From Afipia carboxidovorans OM5 (lineage in GTDB: Bacteria > Pseudomonadota > Alphaproteobacteria > Rhizobiales > Xanthobacteraceae), in the NCBI RefSeq assembly GCF_000218565.1, contig NC_015684.1, positions 2,852,001 through 2,916,000 on the forward strand: 64,000 nucleotides of DNA. Reading direction: 5' to 3'. The translations under genes and the position numbers were made by a program. The notes beneath the pieces were generated by a model. The model was not told where the DNA came from. It ran no database searches and worked only from the letters and a program-made list of their open reading frames with translations. How positions within the stretch are numbered: the first letter of the stretch is position 1; every line of letters starts with the position of its first letter. This document shows positions 1-7,872 of this stretch, one piece after another.

Positions 1-1683
1 GGTGGCACCTCTTCCTACCGCGAAATCGAAGATGCCGATCTGATCATCTTCTGGGGCTCCAATGCCCGGGAAGCCCATCCGATCTTCTTCCATCACGCCC
101 TGAAGGGAATCCATAAGGGCGCGAAGGTGTATTCCGTTGACCCGCGCCGCTGCAAAACGGCCGAGTGGGCCGACACGTGGCTTGGTTTGGACGTCGGCAC
201 TGACGTCGCGTTGGCCTATGGTATCGGCCGCGAGATCATCCATGCCGGATTGGTCAACAAGGAGTTCCTCGAGAACGCCACCACCGGCTTCGAAGAGTAC
301 ATTGCCGCATGCGAGCCGTGGACTCTGGAAGTCACCTCCCGTGAAACGGGCGTGCCCGCGGAGCTGATCCGTGAGCTTGCGCACGACTATGCCAAGGCGA
401 AGCGCGCGCAGCTGTGCTGGACGCTCGGCATCACCGAGCATCACAACGGCACCGACAACGTGCGGGCGCTGTGCAACCTCGCCCTGCTCACCGGCCAGGT
501 CGGCCGTTGGGGCGCGGGTCTCGTTCCGGTGCGCGGCCAGAACAACGTTCAGGGCGGCGGCGACATGGGTGCGATTCCCAAGAACCTGCCGGGATTCCAG
601 AGCGTCGAGAATGCCGAGCATCGCGCGAAGTTCGAGCGCATGTGGGGCGTTACGCTGCCTCCGAAGGGCGGTTTGACGCTTTCGGAGATGATGGAGGCGA
701 TGGACGAGGGCCACCTCACCAGCGTCTACATCGTGGGCGAGAATCCGGTGCAGTCAGATGCCGACACCACAGCGGTGGAGCGGCGGCTGAGGAACCTGGA
801 CCATCTGGTCGTGCAGGACATCTTCCTCACCAAGACCGCCTCGCTCGCCGACGTCGTGCTCCCCTGCACGGCCGCTTGGTGCGAGAGCGATGGTACCTTC
901 ACCAACAGCGAACGGCGGGTTCAGCTTGTGCGTAAGGCACTGGAGCCTCCGGGAAGCGCAAAGGACGACATCGAGATCATCCGCCTGGTTGCGGAGCGTC
1001 TCGGTCACGCCTGGCCGATCCAGACTGCAGAAGAGATCTGGGACGAGTTGCGCGCGCTGTCGCCCGCACATCATGGAATGACCTACCGGGTGCTCGCGGA
1101 GCGGGGCGGCGTACAGTGGCCCTTCCCCGACGAGAACGGGCCCGAGTCACCGTTCCTGCACGGCCGGCTCTGGGAGAAGGATCCCGCAAAGCGCGGGCGT
1201 CTGGCTCCGTTCGGCATCGTCGAGCACAAGCTGCCGGTGGACAAGCTCAACGACGAGTTCCCGCTGCGCCTGACGACCGGCCGGCGACTGACCGACTACA
1301 ACACCGGCGTGCAGTCGGGCGGCTTCAACTCGCCGATCCGTGTCGGCGGCTGCGTCGACGTCTCTCCGGAGGATATGGTTCGGCTCGGCATCAACGACGG
1401 CGAGGTGGTCCGGGTGACTTCCCGCCGCGGATCGGTGCTGGCTCCCGCACGTCGGGATCCGGGCCTGCGTCCCGGGCTGCTCTTCATGGCCTGCAACTTC
1501 CCGGACGATGTGGACACCAACTCGCTCACCATCGAGGCGAACGATCCGATCGCCAAAACCGCGGAGTTCAAGGCCACAGCGGTCAGGGTGGAAAAGACAA
1601 ACGAAGCCCTGCCTGAAGACCAAGGCTTGGCCGAGACCATCGATCGCGAGCGTCAAGACAGCGAGCTCGTGACCGCGAACTAG
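1..1683 (+). CDS. Formate dehydrogenase catalytic (molybdopterin) subunit, C-terminal 560 residues, 5' truncated by window edge
   Basis: The reading frame is open from base 1, so the gene starts outside the window. The visible part covers the later molybdopterin-oxidoreductase domains (WGSNAREAHP near residue 20, a GQNNVQGGGDMG cofactor loop near residue 180, VVLPCTAAWCESDGTFTN near residue 285). It ends in the molybdopterin-dinucleotide-binding barrel (LTTGRRLTDYNTG, DPIAKTAEFK). These are hallmarks of FdhA/FdhF that oxidise formate to CO2 in the cytoplasm. The active-site Cys or selenocysteine codon lies upstream of base 1 and cannot be seen. The next gene starts 15 bases downstream and encodes an NADH-module fusion, so this is an NAD-linked soluble FDH rather than a membrane one. 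The nearby selB suggests, but does not prove, a selenocysteine enzyme. Confidence 0.9.
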   Translation, partial: GGTSSYREIEDADLIIFWGSNAREAHPIFFHHALKGIHKGAKVYSVDPRRCKTAEWADTWLGLDVGTDVALAYGIGREIIHAGLVNKEFLENATTGFEEYIAACEPWTLEVTSRETGVPAELIRELAHDYAKAKRAQLCWTLGITEHHNGTDNVRALCNLALLTGQVGRWGAGLVPVRGQNNVQGGGDMGAIPKNLPGFQSVENAEHRAKFERMWGVTLPPKGGLTLSEMMEAMDEGHLTSVYIVGENPVQSDADTTAVERRLRNLDHLVVQDIFLTKTASLADVVLPCTAAWCESDGTFTNSERRVQLVRKALEPPGSAKDDIEIIRLVAERLGHAWPIQTAEEIWDELRALSPAHHGMTYRVLAERGGVQWPFPDENGPESPFLHGRLWEKDPAKRGRLAPFGIVEHKLPVDKLNDEFPLRLTTGRRLTDYNTGVQSGGFNSPIRVGGCVDVSPEDMVRLGINDGEVVRVTSRRGSVLAPARRDPGLRPGLLFMACNFPDDVDTNSLTIEANDPIAKTAEFKATAVRVEKTNEALPEDQGLAETIDRERQDSELVTAN

Positions 1684-1698
1684 GAAGGATGAGTAGTT

Positions 1699-3561
1699 GT
1701 GGATCTGAAGTTCTCGGACGCCGAGCCGTTCGCGGAGGAACGCGATGCAATCGATCGGCGGCTTGGTGGGCCCGGCGAAGGCGGCTGGCATGGCGGTGAG
1801 CGTGATGAGCTGGACCACCGGCGCGCGCATTCCGGCCATGCGGCACGGGCTCAGCGGCACCTCGTCATGGAGGCACTGCACGCGGTGAATGACCGCGTGG
1901 GCTGGATCAGCCCCGGTGCGCTGAATTATATCGGAAAACGACTTAGTGTGTCGGCAGCCGATGTCTACAGCGTCGCGACGTTCTATGGGCTGTTCTCTAC
2001 CAACCCGCGACCGAAGCGCGTCGTGCATGTCTGCACCGACATTGCCTGTATGGCGCGTGGCTCCAAGGAGCTCTGTGCCAGCCTCGAGAAGAAGCTCGGT
2101 CCGGCCTCGGCCATGACCGGCTGGAAGCACAGCCCCTGCCTCGGCGTGTGTGAACGCGCCCCTGCCGCATTGGCGGTCGAGGCCGGCGATCCGCCTCACG
2201 AGCACCTGATCGGGCCCGCCACCATGGACGAAGTCGTCCTGGCGCTGAATGACGGTCCTGAGGCCCTCGCAGCCGAGGCGCCACCGATCATGGCCGTGCC
2301 ACAGGCCGGTCAGGACGGCCTGATGCTGCTCAAGCGGATCGGCAAGGTCGATCCGGAAAGCATCGACGATTATCTCGCGACCGACGGCTACGCCGGATTG
2401 CGGCGCGCGTTCGAGATGGAACCTGCGCAGGTCATTACGGAAGTCAAAGATTCCCGGCTGATGGGCCGCGGCGGTGCGGCGTTCCCGGCCGGCATCAAAT
2501 GGGAGAGCACCGCCAAGCAGCCGGCGACGCCTCGCTACCTCGTCTGCAACGCCGACGAAAGCGAGCCCGGCACGTTCAAGGATCGTTCGATCCTCGAAGG
2601 CGACCCCTTTGCATTGATCGAGTCGATGACCATCGCCGGTTACGCCATCGGCGCCGAGCGCGGTTACATCTACCTGCGCGGCGAATATCCCCGCGCCTAC
2701 CGGATGCTGAGCAACGCCATCGAGAAGGCCCGCGAACGCGGATTCCTCGGCGAGAACATCCAGGGCAAGGGTTGGAGCTTCGAGCTCGAGATCCGCCGCG
2801 GTGCCGGCGCCTACATCTGCGGTGAAGAGACCGCGATCTTCAACTCGATCGAGGGCTATCGCGGCGAGCCGCGCACCAAGCCGCCCTTCCCGTTCGAGGC
2901 CGGACTCTTCGGCAAGCCGACGGTGGTCAACAACGTCGAGACCTTGTGCAACGTACCGCTGATCATGCAGCTGGGCGGCGCCGAGTACGCCAAGATCGGA
3001 ACCGAGGGCTCCACCGGACCCAAGCTGTTCTGTGTTTCGGGCAACCTCGTGCGCCCCGGCGTCTACGAAGTGCCGTTCGGCGCAACCCTGGGTGACATTC
3101 TCGAACTGGCGGGCGGCGTTCCGCAGGGCCGGAAACTGCAGGCGGTGCTGCTCGGCGGCGCTGCAGGCGTGTTTGTGCGCGCTGACGAACTCGATATTCC
3201 GCTGACTTTCGAAGGCGTCCGCGCCGCCAAGGCCACGCTGGGTTCGGGCGTGGTGCTGGCGTTCGACGACACTGTCGATCTGTCCGGCATTCTGCTGCGC
3301 ATCGCGAGCTTCTTCCGCGACGAATCCTGCGGCCAGTGCGTCCCCTGCCGGGTGGGCACGGTGCGTCAGGAAGAAGCGCTGCTGCGCATCATGCACAACG
3401 GCCACGATGCGAAGGCCAAGGGCAACGACATCCACATCCTGCGCGATGTCGGCCTGGTGATGAAAGATGCCTCGATCTGCGGCCTCGGTCAGGCTGCCTG
3501 GAACGCCGTCGAGTCGGCGATCGACCGCCTCGGCGTACTGGAGGAGAGTAAGAGCAGATGA
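1699..3561 (+). CDS. Formate dehydrogenase beta subunit, NuoE-NuoF fusion (FMN/NADH module)
   Basis: A 620-residue flavoprotein subunit that passes electrons between the Fe-S chain and NAD+. Residues about 40-190 are a NuoE-like thioredoxin-fold [2Fe-2S] domain with four cysteines (CTDIAC and SPCLGVC). The rest is NuoF-like: NADH/FMN site (GRGGAAFPAG, ICGEETAIFNSIEG) and C-terminal [4Fe-4S] ligands CGQCVPC plus a distal Cys in SICGLG. The start is GTG at 1699, chosen because AGGAAGG lies at 1682-1688 and residues match from there. Fusions like this are known in HoxF-like and Methylobacterium FDH1 beta subunits. Its stop overlaps the next start (ATGA at 3558-3561), indicating translational coupling. 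Confidence 0.93.
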   Translation: MDLKFSDAEPFAEERDAIDRRLGGPGEGGWHGGERDELDHRRAHSGHAARAQRHLVMEALHAVNDRVGWISPGALNYIGKRLSVSAADVYSVATFYGLFSTNPRPKRVVHVCTDIACMARGSKELCASLEKKLGPASAMTGWKHSPCLGVCERAPAALAVEAGDPPHEHLIGPATMDEVVLALNDGPEALAAEAPPIMAVPQAGQDGLMLLKRIGKVDPESIDDYLATDGYAGLRRAFEMEPAQVITEVKDSRLMGRGGAAFPAGIKWESTAKQPATPRYLVCNADESEPGTFKDRSILEGDPFALIESMTIAGYAIGAERGYIYLRGEYPRAYRMLSNAIEKARERGFLGENIQGKGWSFELEIRRGAGAYICGEETAIFNSIEGYRGEPRTKPPFPFEAGLFGKPTVVNNVETLCNVPLIMQLGGAEYAKIGTEGSTGPKLFCVSGNLVRPGVYEVPFGATLGDILELAGGVPQGRKLQAVLLGGAAGVFVRADELDIPLTFEGVRAAKATLGSGVVLAFDDTVDLSGILLRIASFFRDESCGQCVPCRVGTVRQEEALLRIMHNGHDAKAKGNDIHILRDVGLVMKDASICGLGQAAWNAVESAIDRLGVLEESKSR

Positions 3562-4517
3562 ACGTGCACTATATGGGTGCTACGAATACCCCCGTCCGGC
3601 AGATCACGATCACGGTCGACGGCCAGGAGGTGAGCGTCCCGGAGGGGAGCACCATCCTGACCGCCTGTAACGCCGCGGGGAAAGACACGCCGACGCTCTG
3701 CTACGGCGACACCCTCACGCCCAAGAATGCCTGCCGCGTCTGCATGGTCGAGCTCGAAGGCTCGCGCGTCCTCGTGCCCTCCTGCTCCCGCAAGGTTCAG
3801 CCCGGCATGGTGGTCAAGACCGACAGCGAACGGGTGCGGCACAGCCGTCGCCTCGTGCTGGAGCTGCTCGATTCCTCCGTCGACCTTTCCACCACGCCGC
3901 ACATCCCCGAGTGGAAAGAGCGCTACAACGTCGATTCGGAGCGCTATGGCCCGAGGGCCGGCGTGAACCGCAGGCGCGATGTCCATGAGCCGGGTGAGCA
4001 CAACCTCGGGAACGGCAACGTCGCGGCCACGATGGCCCAGCCGGACAAGATCGACAACGATCTCTACGTCCGCGAGTACGACAAGTGCATCCTCTGCTAC
4101 AAGTGCGTGGATGCCTGCGGGACCCAGTGGCAGAACAGCTTCGCGATCCAGATCGCGGGACGCGGGTTCGACGCCCAGATTTCTACCGAGTTTGCTGTCG
4201 AACTGCCGGAATCCGCGTGCGTGTTCTGCGGCAACTGCGTGGAAGTTTGCCCGACGGGTGCTCTGTCGTTCAAATCCGAATACGACATGCGCGCGGCCGG
4301 CACCTGGGATGTGTCGAAGCAGACCCAGACGACCACGGTGTGCACCTATTGCGGCGTCGGCTGCAACGTCACACTGCATGTGCAGGACAACGAGATCGTC
4401 AAGGTGACCTCGCCCCACGATCACGACATCGGCCACGGTAATCTCTGCATCAAGGGCCGGTTCGGCTTCCCGCACGTCCAGAGTCGCAAAAAAGAAGACG
4501 GTAGCGACAATGGCTAG
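3558..4517 (+). CDS. Formate dehydrogenase gamma subunit, NuoG-like Fe-S protein ending in a molybdopterin-oxidoreductase [4Fe-4S] domain
   Basis: 319 residues. Order of domains: an N-terminal plant-type [2Fe-2S] ferredoxin domain (CYGDTLTPKNACRVC, PSCS, about residues 15-80), a NuoG middle segment, two ferredoxin-type [4Fe-4S] motifs (CILCYKCVDAC and CVFCGNCVEVCPTG, about 180-240), and a final CTYCGVGC...LCIKG motif. The last motif is the [4Fe-4S] domain that normally begins the catalytic subunit of FDHs, and the protein stops right after it. The middle segment shows no cysteine cluster where the NuoG His-Cys [4Fe-4S] ligands usually sit. The role is to wire the molybdopterin site to the FMN subunit. 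The TAG stop at 4515-4517 directly abuts a palindromic repeat. Confidence 0.88.
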   Translation: MNVHYMGATNTPVRQITITVDGQEVSVPEGSTILTACNAAGKDTPTLCYGDTLTPKNACRVCMVELEGSRVLVPSCSRKVQPGMVVKTDSERVRHSRRLVLELLDSSVDLSTTPHIPEWKERYNVDSERYGPRAGVNRRRDVHEPGEHNLGNGNVAATMAQPDKIDNDLYVREYDKCILCYKCVDACGTQWQNSFAIQIAGRGFDAQISTEFAVELPESACVFCGNCVEVCPTGALSFKSEYDMRAAGTWDVSKQTQTTTVCTYCGVGCNVTLHVQDNEIVKVTSPHDHDIGHGNLCIKGRFGFPHVQSRKKEDGSDNG

Positions 4518-4706
4518 AGCGGTTTCGCTCACATGGAATCAACAACTCGTCATGGCCGGGCTCGTCCCGGCCATCCACGTTTTGGTTTCCTGAATCGCTG
4601 CTAAAGACGTGGATGCCCGGCACATAGGCGTTCTTTAGAACCCGTTCTTCGAACGGCTATGGCGGGTCATGACGGATCGGGTGTTTCCGTCATAAGCGAA
4701 AACCGC
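4515..4706. repeat. Palindromic intergenic element, family A (with extra internal hairpin)
   Basis: Fills the space between the FDH operon and selB. It begins at the TAG stop of the upstream gene with AGAGCGGTTTCGCT and ends with an inverted copy AGCGAAAACCGC at 4695-4706. Inside are the GGCCGGGctcgtCCCGGCC hairpin near 4553-4572, the CCACGT...ACGTGG arms, and a second hairpin CCGTTCTTCGAACGG at 4642-4656. The same building blocks recur at several other places in the window. No gene is seen between 4518 and 4761. Confidence 0.75.
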
Positions 4707-4761
4707 ACCAGCACCCCACAGCCTATCGTCCTGCTTCGACACTTGTGCGCACGACTCAACT

Positions 4762-6561
4762 TTACTTCACCACTTCGCGATGATCGTCATCGACCCGGCG
4801 CGTCCGGCCGCGTCCATCCAGATACTCCAGCAGCGGGATCGCGACCCGGCGGCTGGTGCCCAAAGCCTGCCGCGCCTGACTGGTGGTGAACGGCTGCGGC
4901 AGTTTCGCCAGTGCCTGTATCGCAAGCTCCGGCGCGGACGGCAGCAGCACCACACCTCCTTGAAGGCGTAACACCCGCTGGGCGCGCTCAGCTGCGGCCA
5001 ACTCACGGACTCCCAGACCAAGGGCAGTCAGATCACCGGCCAGCGGCGCGAGGAACGGATCCGCGAGCAGCCGCACCTCGAGCTTGGCCACTCCGGCCTC
5101 GGCGCGGCCAAGGTCGGCGCGGGGCCGCGGCAGCCGGACATACCCACTGTGCTGCTCAAGGCCGGCATCCGCGACAAGCCGATCGATGAAGCGCGCCGCG
5201 GGCATACCGAGGGCGTCGCGCACGGCTCCTTGGGAGACACCGGGCGTGAGCTGGTCGCGCTGGGCGCCGCTCTCTACCAGCGCCCGCAGCTTCTCTCGCC
5301 ACTCGTCATAGGCGGGAACGTGCACCCACCAGCCGCTGAGCTCACGGACCTCGGATGGCGGCACGGCATCGGGGCCGATTAGGCCGATGCGGCGCAGATC
5401 GTCCACCTCCACGGCGCCCCGGCTGGCCACTTTGGCCAGTACGTCGCCTTCCGGCGGCATGGCAGCCAGCACCGCCCTTCGCCGGGTCCCCTCCCCGCGG
5501 CGTAGCAGCGCCGGCGGATCCGGGTCCAGCACACCGACGCCGCCGAGCACGAGGTGGCGTGCCGGATCGCGGAGCAGCAGCCGATCGCCCACGATCAGCG
5601 GCAGCGGCCAGTCGAGGGTGAGCCGGACGTGCTCGGCATCGAATACGCGCAGCCGAGCCGGCACGGCCGTGGTCCCCACATGCACGGTGAGCTGTGTGGG
5701 CACCTCGTTGAGCGCGGCACCGCCAATGCGGCGCACATCGACCTCCGTGGTCATGACCCAGGCGCCCGGTGCAATCAGTGCCTGGCCACGGCCGACATCC
5801 TCCGCGGACACGCCGCGCAGGTTGACCGCGGCCCGGTTCATCGGGTGGACGGCATCGGCAGGCGCATCCCGCGATTCCAGAGAGCGAACCACGACTTCGC
5901 GCGGCGCCCGCCCCTGGCCCACTACTTCGAGCCGGTCCCCTTTGGTCAGCGTCCCGGCGACAAGGGTGCCGGTGACCACCGTGCCGGCCCCCGAGACGCT
6001 GAACGAGCGGTCGATCCACAGCCGGAGCCGGCCGCTGGCGTCGGGCGCAGGCGCTTCGGCCAGCACGTCGTCGAGGGTCCGCCTGAACGTGCCCAATCCA
6101 GTGCCCTGCACGGCCGATACGGCGACCGCTGGCGCATCGCGCAAAGCGGTATGCGCGAACTCACTGCGGGCGCGCTCGATGGTTGCCGCCACGAGATCGG
6201 GCGCGCGGTCGGCCTTGGTCACCACGATCATCCCGTGGCGGATGCCAAGCGCTGCGATGGCGTCGCGATGGTCGCTGGATTGCGCCGACCAGCCTTCATC
6301 AGCAGCTACCACGAAGCACACCACCGGCACCGCCGCCAGGCCGGCCAGCGCATTGCGGATGAACCGCCCGTGGCCGGGCACGTCCACAAAGGCAACTTCC
6401 CGGCCCGAGGGCAGAGTCGTCCAGGCAAAGCCGAGATCGATGGTGAGCCCGCGGCGGCGCTCTTCCTCCCAGCGGTCCGGCTCCATCCCGGTCAGCGCGC
6501 GGATCAGAGTGCTCTTGCCGTGGTCGACGTGACCGGCCGTCGCGACAACGTGCGTCGTCAT
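4762..6561 (-). CDS. selB: Selenocysteine-specific elongation factor SelB
   Basis: 599 residues. The factor binds GTP and Sec-tRNA(Sec) and delivers it to UGA codons marked by a SECIS hairpin. Visible GTPase motifs are G1 GHVDHGKST (residues 10-18), G3 DVPGHG and G4 TKAD; then two beta-barrel domains and a C-terminal winged-helix region of about 200 residues that reads the SECIS. The ATG start at 6559-6561 overlaps a TGA in a different frame that closes an upstream open stretch. The Arg/Ala/Val-rich sequence reads more like actinobacterial SelB proteins than proteobacterial ones (inference from memory of the families). It lies tail to tail with the formate dehydrogenase operon, whose catalytic subunit is the usual selenoprotein served by SelB. 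Confidence 0.92.
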   Translation of the reverse strand: MTTHVVATAGHVDHGKSTLIRALTGMEPDRWEEERRRGLTIDLGFAWTTLPSGREVAFVDVPGHGRFIRNALAGLAAVPVVCFVVAADEGWSAQSSDHRDAIAALGIRHGMIVVTKADRAPDLVAATIERARSEFAHTALRDAPAVAVSAVQGTGLGTFRRTLDDVLAEAPAPDASGRLRLWIDRSFSVSGAGTVVTGTLVAGTLTKGDRLEVVGQGRAPREVVVRSLESRDAPADAVHPMNRAAVNLRGVSAEDVGRGQALIAPGAWVMTTEVDVRRIGGAALNEVPTQLTVHVGTTAVPARLRVFDAEHVRLTLDWPLPLIVGDRLLLRDPARHLVLGGVGVLDPDPPALLRRGEGTRRRAVLAAMPPEGDVLAKVASRGAVEVDDLRRIGLIGPDAVPPSEVRELSGWWVHVPAYDEWREKLRALVESGAQRDQLTPGVSQGAVRDALGMPAARFIDRLVADAGLEQHSGYVRLPRPRADLGRAEAGVAKLEVRLLADPFLAPLAGDLTALGLGVRELAAAERAQRVLRLQGGVVLLPSAPELAIQALAKLPQPFTTSQARQALGTSRRVAIPLLEYLDGRGRTRRVDDDHREVVK

Positions 6562-6613
6562 TGCGCGTCGCGCAGGCTGTCGACTACCTCGATGGCGTCG
6601 GGGTTAAAGCGAT

Positions 6614-6709
6614 TGGCGGAAGCGGACAGGACTCGAGCCTGCGAGACCGAGTTGCTCGGTCTCACATATTCTGAAGACCGGGAGGGCCACCAGGACCCCC
6701 GACACTTTC
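6614..6709 (-). tRNA. selC: tRNA-Sec (anticodon TCA) or a degenerate copy of it
   Basis: Read on the minus strand, this 96-base stretch has the layout of a bacterial selenocysteine tRNA. It has an 8-base 3' acceptor strand CCGCTTCC with discriminator G and encoded CCA (6614-6616), and a T-arm GCAGG-CTCGAGT-CCTGT. A long variable arm has a perfect 9-bp stem (GAGACCGAG/CTCGGTCTC), and there is a D-arm with loop TGGT and an anticodon loop CTTCAGA. Spacing matches E. coli selC apart from one extra base. Weak points: the 5' acceptor strand GAAAGTGT pairs at only 6 of 8 positions, the anticodon stem CCGGT/ATATG at 3 of 5, and the D-stem has one mismatch. Placement just upstream of selB supports the identity; the mismatches leave its function in doubt. 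Confidence 0.65.
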
Positions 6710-6933
6710 GAGCGGTCTCATATCGAACACCCATTTCGCTGAGCGCTCTCCTTCGAAGACATCTGCCTGATCAATGCACAACTGCATCCATAGGCAAAAT
6801 GCGTTGATATTGCAGTCTGCAATGCTTGGGAAACGCGTGGATTGTCGGAAAGACGTTCGGGCTGTGCAATATGCATTCCTGTGCAACTATCGAGTGGTTT
6901 TCGGACACCGATAGCGGGAAGCCTGCCAGCAGT

Positions 6934-7872
6934 TTAAGGCAGCGTCATGCCGAGCTTCGCGCCAAGCCACGCCCGCGCATCATTCGGCGCGATCCATTCG
7001 AATTCCGGCAACTGATGCCGAAACCAGGTGAACTGCCGCTTGGCATAATGGCGCGTATCGATCTGGCCGATGGCGATGGCCTCTTCGCGCGTCAACTCAC
7101 CCGCGAGATGGCGGATCAAGGCTGGCACGCCGTGCGCCTTCATCGCAGGTAACAGCGGATCGAGGCCGCGGCGCCCCAGCGCCTCCGCTTCCGCCAGCGC
7201 GCCGCTTGCCGCCATCACCTCGAATCGCCGGTCGATCCGTTCATAAAGCGCCGCACGATCCGGCGCGAGAAACAGTGCCGTCACACCCTCGGCAGGCAAC
7301 AAGGGCGGCAGGCCATGGGCATGCCAGTCCGCAAGCGGACGTCCGGTCGCCTCGACGACTTCGAGCGCGCGCGCAATGCGGACACGATCGCGCGGCTTCA
7401 ACCGCGCTGCCGCCTGCGGATCGCGCCGCGCCAGTTCCTCATGCAGCGCCTCCGGGCCATCGCGATCAAGACGCGCGCGAACGCCCTGACGAACTTCATC
7501 CGGTACCGGCGGCACATCGGAGAGCCCGCGCGTCAGCGCCTTGAAGTAGAGGCCGGTGCCACCGATGAAAATCGGCAGGCGCCCCTCCGCGTGGACCTCC
7601 GCCAGTACCGCTGCCGCATCGTTCACCCACGCGCCCGCCGAATAATTCACCGCGGCATCGACATGGCCGTAGAGCCTGTGCGGCGCGCACACCTCCTCCT
7701 CAATCGTCGGGCGCGCAGTGAGCACGCGCAGATCGCGATAGACCTGCATCGAATCCGTATTGATGACGGTCCCGCCCGCGGCCTCGGCCAGCGCAAGCGC
7801 CAGTGCCGACTTGCCGCTTGCGGTCGGCCCTGCGATAAGCACCGCCTTCACATTATTTCGGCCAGAATCCAT
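6934..7872 (-). CDS. miaA: tRNA dimethylallyltransferase MiaA
   Basis: 312 residues, the normal family length. It transfers a dimethylallyl group to A37 of tRNAs reading UNN codons. Seen: P-loop GPTASGKS near residue 14, the substrate-site TDSMQVY motif, and the [18 protein letters not shown] region. The ATG at 7870-7872 is chosen because a GAGGG lies 4 bases upstream; a GTG seven codons further in (7851) would also begin a complete MiaA. The chosen start codon overlaps that of the divergent serB by two bases. Nothing recognisable lies in 6710-6933 between it and the tRNA-Sec-like gene. Confidence 0.95.

Noticed and set aside
1147..3435. 762-codon open frame on the minus strand
   Set aside because: It runs antisense to the FDH beta subunit and has no recognisable domain; GC-rich codon use leaves the opposite frame open.
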